Source of the DNA: an uncultured bacterium
GTDB taxonomy: Bacteria > Pseudomonadota > Alphaproteobacteria > CAISDR01
NCBI GenBank assembly: GCA_903884125.1
Contig: CAISDR010000123.1
Coordinates: 1 to 5,306 of the forward strand
Reading direction: 5' to 3'
Length of the DNA: 5,306 nt
Within the stretch, counting starts at the first letter, position 1. Each line of letters opens with the position of its first letter. Under the pieces are notes generated by a model. It was not told the origin of the DNA and did no database searches. It saw only the letters and a program-made list of their open reading frames with translations. A program made the translations under genes and the position numbers. Below are positions 1-5,306 of the stretch, one piece after another.

Positions 1-512
1 ACAGCGCCAACCCCGGTGGTTACCGAACAGCCAATCAGAGCTGCACGGTCCAGGGGCATATCTTTGCGAATCGAAACACAGGCGTGTTCATGAACCAGCA
101 TCATCTCGGCAAAGGATGACAGGTTCAGGAACTGGTTCATCGGATTGCCACTGGCCGACAGGCGCTGCGGGCCTTTTGGATTGCGTTTGGTCTCTGGACT
201 GTCACAGCGGGACATATATCCGGTCAGGCAATGTTCGCAATGCCCGCAATAGGCCGAAAGACAAGTCACCACATGATCCCCAGGCTTTACGGTACGCACT
301 TCCGAGCCGACCTGTTCGACAATGCCTGCACTTTCGTGGCCCAGCACGGCAGGCAGCGGATAGGGATATGAACCTTCCTGAAAATGTAGGTCAGAATGAC
401 AAACACCCGCAGCAACAGTCCGGATCAGAACTTCGCGCGGCCCCGGCTTGTCGATTGATACATTTTCAATGACCAGCGGCTGATGGGTCTGGCGTAAAAC
501 GGCTGCTTTCAT
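1..512 (-). CDS. Zinc-dependent alcohol dehydrogenase, N-terminal part (3' end beyond window)
   Basis: Medium-chain zinc alcohol dehydrogenase (MDR superfamily), expected to oxidise an alcohol to an aldehyde with NAD(P) in the cytoplasm. The visible 170 residues cover the GroES-like catalytic domain. Catalytic-zinc ligands are Cys38 (GVCHSD), His59 in GHE and Cys161 (IGCSVTTGVGA). The four structural-zinc cysteines are 89, 92, 95 and 103. A SFAE segment near residue 133 follows a longer loop, as in class III-like and NDMA-dependent-like members. The NAD-binding Rossmann half lies beyond the left edge, so the cofactor cannot be read. The ATG at 512 is preceded by GGGAG at 521-525 with 8 bases spacing; an in-frame GTG three codons upstream overlaps that site and is less likely. 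It lies 66 bases after the lyase gene, probably in the same transcript. The family call is firm; the substrate (short alcohol, aryl alcohol or formaldehyde adduct) is unknown. Confidence 0.93.
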   Translation of the reverse strand, partial: MKAAVLRQTHQPLVIENVSIDKPGPREVLIRTVAAGVCHSDLHFQEGSYPYPLPAVLGHESAGIVEQVGSEVRTVKPGDHVVTCLSAYCGHCEHCLTGYMSRCDSPETKRNPKGPQRLSASGNPMNQFLNLSSFAEMMLVHEHACVSIRKDMPLDRAALIGCSVTTGVGA

Positions 513-530
513 GATCGTCACTCCCAAATT

Positions 531-571
531 CGGGGTCTGAACCTGCCCCGTTCTTTTTAATACTGAAAAAG
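531..571. repeat. Two small inverted repeats in the lyase-dehydrogenase spacer
   Basis: CGGGG (531-535) pairs with CCCCG (546-550) across a 10-base loop, and CTTTTT (553-558) pairs with AAAAAG (566-571) across a 7-base loop. Read in the transcribed direction, the A/T hairpin comes first, then the GC one, and no U-run follows the GC stem. They therefore do not form a standard intrinsic terminator. They might modestly affect RNA stability or translation of the dehydrogenase, or be chance. Confidence 0.3.
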
Positions 572-578
572 TTTGAAC

Positions 579-1742
579 CTAGCCAAGGGCCTGGTCAATA
601 TCGCCGATCAGATCGGCTACATCCTCCAGCCCGACCGAAAGGCGCAATAAATCCACCGGCGTGGGCGTATCGGCACCTTCGATTGATGCACGATGTTCAA
701 CAAGGCTTTCTGTGCCACCAAATGATGTAGCACGCGTTATCAGTCGAAGGCGGGCAGCAACTGCCAATGCTGCTTCAGCCCCCCCCTTCACGCGCAAAGA
801 CAGCATACCGCCAAAACCACCATTCATCTGACGGGCGGCGACTGAATGATGGGGGTGGCTTTGCAAACCGGGATAGAGCACGCCGACCAACCTGGGATCG
901 CCATCAAAATGTTGTGCGATGGTCAGGGCTGACTGGGAGTGGCGGGCCATGCGCACCGGCAGCGTGCGCATGCCGCGCAACAACAGCCAGCATTCAAATG
1001 GTCCCAATACCGCGCCAAACAATGGCCGCTGATGGAACAGCTGTGCCCAGAAATCATCATGCTTTGCCGTGACCAGAACACCGGCGATCACATCAGAATG
1101 TCCGTTGAGATATTTGGTTGCCGCATGCATGACAATGTCGGCTCCCAGTGCAATCGGTTGCATCAGCACAGGGGTTGCGGCGGTCGAATCCACACCAACC
1201 ATTGCCCCGGCCTTGTGCGCGAGATCTACGGCTGCTGCAATATCGGTCACAGACCAGGTGGGGTTAGCGGGGGATTCAATCCAGACAAGCCGAGTCTTGC
1301 CTGCCATCACAATCTGCGCCAGTTCTGTGATGGGATCAGCTGCGTCATTGTCATAGAAATCAAGTCCAATGTTGAACCGTGCACCCCAGCCAATTAGTCC
1401 GCCACGCAACGCCCAATACATTGATCGCGGCAAGGCCACGCGATCACCTGATTTCAACGCCTGAAATACAGCCATGGCCGCTGCCATGCCTGATCCATAA
1501 ACCATCGCCGCCGCGCCACCCTCGATGTTGGCCAGCAAGGCTTCCACTTCTTCATAACCGGGATTTCCCGCGCGCGAATAAATGCGATCAAAAGGAAAAC
1601 TGCCATCGCCGGCGCGAACATAGGTTGTTGATGGAAAAATTGCTGGTGACACCGACCCATATGGCCCGCCCGGGGAATCAAGATGCCCGCCGCCGCGCGC
1701 CAGCAGACTTTCAGGCGACAGTTTAGGTCCGTTGTCGGTCAT
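579..1742 (-). CDS. PLP-dependent Cys/Met metabolism enzyme, cystathionine beta-lyase type
   Basis: A 387-residue cytoplasmic fold-type I PLP enzyme of the Cys/Met metabolism family (cystathionine beta-lyase, gamma-lyase, gamma-synthase and relatives). The length is normal and the gene looks intact. Visible motifs are YSRAGNP (54-61; Tyr and Arg usually contact the neighbouring subunit's PLP phosphate), YGSGMAA (82-88), Tyr109 as the likely ring-stacking aromatic, ESPANP (156-161), Asp185 in VDSTAATP, the Schiff-base lysine Lys210 in HAATKYLNGHSD, SFGGTESLVEH (340-350), and Arg367 in LLRLSVGLED as the likely substrate-carboxylate binder. AAGGA sits about 8 bases before the ATG and overlaps the end of the upstream acyl-CoA synthetase gene region, with only 14 bases between the two genes. 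By overall pattern I favour cystathionine beta-lyase (cystathionine to homocysteine, pyruvate and ammonia, in methionine synthesis), but members of this family are often misassigned between lyase, synthase and sulfhydrylase activities, so I give no symbol. Confidence 0.93.
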   Translation of the reverse strand: MTDNGPKLSPESLLARGGGHLDSPGGPYGSVSPAIFPSTTYVRAGDGSFPFDRIYSRAGNPGYEEVEALLANIEGGAAAMVYGSGMAAAMAVFQALKSGDRVALPRSMYWALRGGLIGWGARFNIGLDFYDNDAADPITELAQIVMAGKTRLVWIESPANPTWSVTDIAAAVDLAHKAGAMVGVDSTAATPVLMQPIALGADIVMHAATKYLNGHSDVIAGVLVTAKHDDFWAQLFHQRPLFGAVLGPFECWLLLRGMRTLPVRMARHSQSALTIAQHFDGDPRLVGVLYPGLQSHPHHSVAARQMNGGFGGMLSLRVKGGAEAALAVAARLRLITRATSFGGTESLVEHRASIEGADTPTPVDLLRLSVGLEDVADLIGDIDQALG

Positions 1743-1756
1743 GCCGCGATCCTTGG

Positions 1757-3553
1757 CTAAAATCTTATGGCGCCGGAACAGATTCGATCATGCAGCACCT
1801 GATCGATGGGCACATATTGTTCCGTTGCGGGATCCAGAAAATACAATGGTTCATGGACAGTTGCCGGATCAAATCCCTCGCGCACGTAATCAACCTTGCG
1901 ATGCTTAAATGTGCCAGTTACTTCTATTTCTGTTCGCAATCGCAGGAATATCGGCACGGCATAGGATGGCAGGTTGGCGCGCACATGGCGCGCCAGACCA
2001 GCAAGATCCGGATTTTCGCCCACCAGTGCCACCATGCCTGCGCGACCATCGGTACCGGGCACCTTGACACCAAAAACATTGGCTTCGCTGACGCCGGGGA
2101 AAACAGATATGACTTCGGCCACTTCCGAGGTCGCGACATTTTCACCTTTCCATCGGAACGTGTCGCCGATCCGGTCAACGAAATAAAAATAACCTTCGGC
2201 ATCCTTTCGCATCAGATCGCCGGATCGGAACCACGCATCGCCTTTTGCAAAGGCATCACGAAGTATCTTTTTGCTGGTTTCGCTGGCCCCCTTATAGCCT
2301 TCGAAGCGGCCCAGACCTTTCTTGGGGTCTTTAGGAATTAGGCCGATCGCTTCGCCCTGTTCGCCCGGGGCACTTTCAATGCAAAAACCGTCTGGTCCGC
2401 GCACCGGCAGTTCAGCCTCGACATCGAATTTTACAATCCTGATATTGAACACTCCGCTTAGATAATTTGGAATTCGTCCGACGGCGCCAACCTTGCCATC
2501 GACATTGAACATCGACACATTGCCTTCTGTCGCACCATAAAATTCCACGATCTCGGGAATGTGGAAGCGATCCTTGAATGTCTGCCAGATATCCGGGCGC
2601 AATCCATTGCCCACCGCCAGACGCAGCTTGTGATTGGATTCATCGGCATTGGGCGGGCTTGCCAGAAGGTAGCGGCATAATTCGCCGATATACTGAAACA
2701 GCGTGATTTCATATTGATGAACATCATGCCAGAATGCGGTTGCAGAAAATTTGCGTCGGATCACCAGCGATCCACCGACCGTCAACATCTGTCCCACCGC
2801 ACACACACCACCGGCAGAATGATAAAGCGGCATCACCAGATACATGCGATCTGACGGACGTGCGCGCGTCATCTCTGTAAAGGCATAGGCCATCTGGAAA
2901 AAGCGATAATGGCTGAAATTCGCAGCCTTTGGATTACCGGTTGTGCCGCTGGTATAGATGTAAAACAGGTTGTCGCGGGTCTTGAGGCCCCTGCGCTGAT
3001 CATCGGCCATAGGTTTGGGCGAGGCCAGGGCAAGTGCCGCATCAAGGTCGCCACAACCCGCAACCGCGCCACCCGTGGCCCATGCAACCGGCCGTGTTTC
3101 CAGCAGCTCCAAGACACTTTCATAATTGCCGCCAAGTTCAGCCCCCAGGATCAGATGACGCGCATCGGATATCCTAAGGGAATGCGCCAAAGGCTGACCT
3201 GTAAGATTGGAGTTGATCAGCGCGGTGACCGCACCGATCTTTGCCATGCCAGCCCAGGCAAACAGAAATTCGGGGCGGTTTTCCATCAGCAGGGCAACGA
3301 CCTCGCCCCGCTTGATACCAAGACCTAATGCCCAATGGGCATAACGGTTTGCCGCCTGATCGTAGTCCGAATAGGTATATTTTCGGCCTTCAAACTGAAT
3401 GGCCAGGGCATCAGGTGTCTCGCGCGCCCAACGCTCGATAATGTCAGCCGCCGTATCCGGGCCATCCAAACTGACCGAGCGCAACCGGCGCAAGGTCTTG
3501 CCCATGCGGAAAACAAACTGGACTTCGCGCGCAATATTCGACCACAGCCCCAT
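1757..3553 (-). CDS. Long-chain (FATP/VLACS-type) acyl-CoA synthetase
   Basis: A 598-residue AMP-forming ligase that converts fatty acid, ATP and CoA to acyl-CoA, AMP and pyrophosphate; it probably acts at the inner face of the membrane. The ANL-superfamily motifs are in order: P-loop YIYTSGTTGNPKAA (198-211), YGATEGN (339-345), SGDL with the ribose-binding Asp446, hinge and FATP signature DRIGDTFRWKGENVAT (460-475), and GTFKHRK with the likely catalytic Lys550. The GENVAT form and overall length resemble the fatty-acid transport protein/very-long-chain synthetase branch more than E. coli FadD. There is no signal peptide; the N-terminus is amphipathic and basic (VFRMGKTLRRLR), which may aid membrane association. 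The frame also allows a TTG start at 3568 (603 residues), but nothing like a ribosome site precedes it, whereas GGCGGA lies 6 bases before the ATG at 3553. It is first in the tight pair with the lyase gene. The chain-length preference cannot be read. Confidence 0.93.
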   Translation of the reverse strand: MGLWSNIAREVQFVFRMGKTLRRLRSVSLDGPDTAADIIERWARETPDALAIQFEGRKYTYSDYDQAANRYAHWALGLGIKRGEVVALLMENRPEFLFAWAGMAKIGAVTALINSNLTGQPLAHSLRISDARHLILGAELGGNYESVLELLETRPVAWATGGAVAGCGDLDAALALASPKPMADDQRRGLKTRDNLFYIYTSGTTGNPKAANFSHYRFFQMAYAFTEMTRARPSDRMYLVMPLYHSAGGVCAVGQMLTVGGSLVIRRKFSATAFWHDVHQYEITLFQYIGELCRYLLASPPNADESNHKLRLAVGNGLRPDIWQTFKDRFHIPEIVEFYGATEGNVSMFNVDGKVGAVGRIPNYLSGVFNIRIVKFDVEAELPVRGPDGFCIESAPGEQGEAIGLIPKDPKKGLGRFEGYKGASETSKKILRDAFAKGDAWFRSGDLMRKDAEGYFYFVDRIGDTFRWKGENVATSEVAEVISVFPGVSEANVFGVKVPGTDGRAGMVALVGENPDLAGLARHVRANLPSYAVPIFLRLRTEIEVTGTFKHRKVDYVREGFDPATVHEPLYFLDPATEQYVPIDQVLHDRICSGAIRF

Positions 3554-3665
3554 TTTCGTTCCGCCCAATTCGTATCGTTTGTATCAGGCAGACAACCTGC
3601 GATTTGACGGTAGCCGGGGTCAAGTGAATTTGGCGACTGCGTAAATTTGCCCTGACTGGCCAGGA
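3554..3665 (-). other. Intergenic spacer upstream of the acyl-CoA synthetase gene
   Basis: This 112-base spacer is the second-longest break in the gene train to be considered for a promoter and the longest within the window. Just past the transglycosylase stop is the 8-base palindrome CTGGCCAG (3656-3663) inside a weak 4-base stem (3651-3664); no U-run follows. A TTGACC box occurs on the minus strand (about 3607-3612 region), but I see no good -10 element at the right distance. It is the most plausible place for the acyl-CoA synthetase operon promoter by position, not by motif. Confidence 0.3.
3560..3565 (-). promoter_or_regulatory. Ribosome binding site deciding the acyl-CoA synthetase start
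   Basis: On the minus strand GGCGGA lies 6 bases upstream of the ATG at 3553. It is an imperfect Shine-Dalgarno match, but it falls inside the five extra codons that a TTG start at 3568 would add, and no purine-rich site precedes that TTG. The reading frame is closed by TGA at 3584-3586, so these are the only two practical starts. Confidence 0.5.
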
Positions 3666-4556
3666 CTAGGCGCCAAGAATGCTGGCGCTGGTCCGGCGTA
3701 CTGCCTGATTGCGATCTTCCAGTGTGGCACTTGCGCCCAAGGCGCGCACCGGCTCCATTGATGATAACGCAGCCATCAGTGCCGAAGACATGCCAAGATT
3801 GGGACTGGGAACCCCAGCGGTGCGGAAAAGCTGGGCTACGAAATCTTCGACCGATACAGACCCGGTGCCTTGTTGTGAGGGAACGTTTTTGGGAGCTGCA
3901 TCCGCCATCTGAACCGGCGTATCTGAAAATCCCTTGGCCAAACGGTCATAGACTTCATCAAGCGAACGGGGCCTGCCCGCATCAAAGAAAATTGACTTGT
4001 TTGCCGCCGCAGCCTCGGGAAAGACGGCTGCTGCCGACTGGCCGCCGCCGGTTTGTCGTTCCGTCAGAAAGCGTGTCGCACCCCCCGAACCAAGAAAATG
4101 GGCAAGGTAGAGTTCGGTATCGCCTACGGGACGGCCCAAGGCTCCCTGCAGGCTCGCACGATTTTCCGCCGTCAGTTCGGCCGCCATTTGTGCCGATACT
4201 TTGGGATCAAACCGCATGGACAGGATCTTGTCACGGGTTGACGGGTCATCAACCTTTGCCCGACCGTCGGCGCTGCCCTTGATATCCTTGGCCACATCGC
4301 CAAGGCCATATTTGTCGCCATAATCACGTACCAACCGCAGCCATGTCGATTCAATAAATTGAAAAAGCCCGGCAGCCGATGATCCCTGCGCTTTGGCATC
4401 AGCCTGAAGGCTGGATTCCTTGACCGCCGTCTTGACCAGAAAATCAAAACTTTCACCTCGGGCCTGACTGGCCTGGGCAATCGCAGTTTTGATCGTCTGG
4501 CCTTCGGTCAAAGCCGAAGAGGCCGTAGATGAAAGGGGCGCGCGGGCGACCACCAT
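3666..4556 (-). CDS. SLT-domain lytic transglycosylase without a signal peptide
   Basis: A 296-residue protein with a compact SLT (lysozyme-like) domain at about residues 33-160. Lytic transglycosylases cleave the MurNAc-GlcNAc bond of peptidoglycan and leave 1,6-anhydro-MurNAc ends. The expected catalytic acid is Glu47 in AVKESSLQ, followed by AAGLFQFIESTW (61-72), the usual GLxQ-type segment, and by ELYLAHFLGSGGATRFL (148-164), typical of this subgroup. The remaining C-terminal part (about 170-296) is Ala/Ser-rich, probably loosely folded, with no domain I recognise. The N-terminus MVVARAPLSSTASSAL has no hydrophobic stretch. An in-frame TAG at 4569-4571 rules out an upstream start, and AGGAG at 4566-4570 fits the ATG at 4556. 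Export must therefore use another route (for example flagellar or another secretion apparatus), or the protein acts after lysis. The SLT domain is well supported; cellular role is open. It follows the DUF4340-like gene by 87 bases. Confidence 0.85.
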   Translation of the reverse strand: MVVARAPLSSTASSALTEGQTIKTAIAQASQARGESFDFLVKTAVKESSLQADAKAQGSSAAGLFQFIESTWLRLVRDYGDKYGLGDVAKDIKGSADGRAKVDDPSTRDKILSMRFDPKVSAQMAAELTAENRASLQGALGRPVGDTELYLAHFLGSGGATRFLTERQTGGGQSAAAVFPEAAAANKSIFFDAGRPRSLDEVYDRLAKGFSDTPVQMADAAPKNVPSQQGTGSVSVEDFVAQLFRTAGVPSPNLGMSSALMAALSSMEPVRALGASATLEDRNQAVRRTSASILGA

Positions 4557-4565
4557 GCGGTGGAA

Positions 4566-4570
4566 CTCCT
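4566..4570 (-). promoter_or_regulatory. Ribosome binding site fixing the transglycosylase start
   Basis: AGGAG on the minus strand lies 9 bases before the ATG at 4556. It overlaps the in-frame TAG at 4569-4571, so translation cannot begin further upstream. This makes the absence of a signal peptide a property of the gene rather than of start choice. Confidence 0.75.
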
Positions 4571-4643
4571 ATTGGGGAATATCAGCCCGCTTTATCACCC
4601 AAAAAAGGTTAACAGACCCCTATCAGCGGCATGTTTCACGCAA

Positions 4644-5306
4644 TTACTGACCTGGCATAGCTTTAAAACCTGCCGATTTTGGCTCTGGCTTTGCAAAAAG
4701 TGCATCGGCAGGCGGCAGCAGATCCCTAGCCTTTCCATCGCCGATAACATAGGTCCACCCGCCGACCCTGCTGTTAATGAGGCCAATTTCAGTCTTGGCG
4801 GCACTAATCTGATTGTTGCGCATATTCGCATCGACCTTACCGTCGGGCGGCGCCTGCTGTGTCAGATCATGCAGCACCATATCCAGATGCGCTTCATCAA
4901 GGGCTGCATCAATCTCGATATAAGTCAGCGCATCAACCCGCTTGACCTTCAGGCTGACGGCGACGCCGACCAGGTTTTTGAAACGCACGAGGTCTGCACC
5001 CGTCATGTCAATTTTACCGCGCGGTGCAGCGCCGTCGATGGTCAGGTAGTTTAACCCGCCAGCCAGGGCATTAACCGTTGCTTCATTGGCCACCCGCCCC
5101 GGCGGTGCATCAACGAGTGCGAATGGCTTGGTAATCGATTTCGGACGTGAAATGCGCACCGACTCTTTTTGCCCCGGCCGAAGTTCAACGGTGTAGACAC
5201 GGTCGGACGGAAATTCCAAAACAACCGCATTCACCCATTCTCGTGGCTCGCGCGCCGCTTGCAGGTTTGATCGTGCAAACCATGCCCGATCTTCATCAGG
5301 ACGGCG
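4644..5306 (-). CDS. DUF4340-like protein, C-terminal part (5' end beyond window)
   Basis: The reading frame is open to the right edge, so the GTG at 5234 that could pass for a start is almost certainly internal; 24 more residues (from RRPDEDRAWFARSNL) precede it. The 220 visible residues end at TAA (4644-4646). They resemble the alphaproteobacterial DUF4340 pattern as I know it: a RRPxEDxxWxAR strand, a short EWVNAVVLEFPSDRV segment (23-37), then a FALVDAPPG / NALAGGLNYLTID region, and a closing GLINSRVGGWTYVIGDGKARDLL stretch (about 182-204) before a Pro/Lys-rich tail. DUF4340 proteins are usually membrane-anchored by an N-terminal helix and often lie next to GldG-type ABC transporter components; neither the anchor nor such genes are inside this window. 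The molecular function is unknown. The assignment rests on remembered family pattern, so it is moderate. Confidence 0.68.
   Translation of the reverse strand, partial: RRPDEDRAWFARSNLQAAREPREWVNAVVLEFPSDRVYTVELRPGQKESVRISRPKSITKPFALVDAPPGRVANEATVNALAGGLNYLTIDGAAPRGKIDMTGADLVRFKNLVGVAVSLKVKRVDALTYIEIDAALDEAHLDMVLHDLTQQAPPDGKVDANMRNNQISAAKTEIGLINSRVGGWTYVIGDGKARDLLPPADALFAKPEPKSAGFKAMPGQ

Noticed and set aside
116..472. A 118-codon open frame on the plus strand near the left edge
   Set aside because: The opposite strand encodes a zinc alcohol dehydrogenase with all seven zinc ligands, so this is its antisense shadow.
1790..2341. A 183-codon open frame on the plus strand opposite the acyl-CoA synthetase
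   Set aside because: It lies entirely antisense to a gene with clear ANL motifs, has no recognisable domain, and its composition (rich in His, Cys, Arg) is typical of a shadow frame.
3569..3612. Promoter for the acyl-CoA synthetase operon from the TTGACC and TTGTCT boxes on the minus strand
   Set aside because: No acceptable -10 element lies 16-18 bases downstream of either box, so I do not call a promoter.
4590..4625. Possible terminator between the DUF4340-like and transglycosylase genes, because of a T-run (minus strand) after GTTAACC
   Set aside because: The only stem I can draw before the T-run is about three base pairs, too weak for an intrinsic terminator.
4632..4640. TGTTTCACG, resembling half of a ParB parS site
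   Set aside because: The second half of the palindrome is absent (the next bases are CAATTAC), and there is no cluster of similar sites.
4560..5054. A 164-codon open frame on the plus strand
   Set aside because: Mostly antisense to the DUF4340-like gene, with no family resemblance.

Overview
The window looks like ordinary chromosomal DNA from an alphaproteobacterium. It has moderately high GC (mid-50s percent by eye) and compact coding, with five genes all on the minus strand. The protein styles (FATP-like acyl-CoA synthetase, DUF4340-like protein, signal-less SLT transglycosylase) fit Alphaproteobacteria and perhaps Sphingomonadales. That placement is an impression from protein sequence, not a computed result.

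Layout in transcription order, from high to low coordinates: (1) the C-terminal 220 residues of a DUF4340-like protein, whose 5' end lies beyond the window (4644-5306); (2) an 87-base spacer, then a 296-residue protein with an N-terminal SLT lytic transglycosylase domain and no signal peptide (3666-4556); (3) a 112-base spacer, then a FATP/VLACS-type long-chain acyl-CoA synthetase (1757-3553); (4) after only 14 bases, a PLP-dependent Cys/Met metabolism enzyme of the cystathionine beta-lyase type (579-1742); (5) after 66 bases, the N-terminal 170 residues of a zinc-dependent alcohol dehydrogenase that runs off the left edge (1-512).

The acyl-CoA synthetase and lyase genes are almost certainly co-transcribed, and the alcohol dehydrogenase probably belongs to the same transcript because no convincing terminator separates them. 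The functions are mixed: fatty-acid activation, sulfur amino acid metabolism and alcohol/aldehyde oxidation. This could be a lipid or carbon-use operon with a sulfur enzyme in it, or housekeeping genes that simply share a transcript. The DUF4340-like and transglycosylase genes are envelope-related in theme and form a separate pair upstream.

I found no RNA genes, CRISPR array, insertion sequence, integrase, origin or phage genes. No gap without a gene exceeds about 110 bases. I see no clear new biological system here. The most worthwhile leads are the signal-less transglycosylase next to a DUF4340 gene, and the tightly coupled acyl-CoA synthetase/lyase pair.
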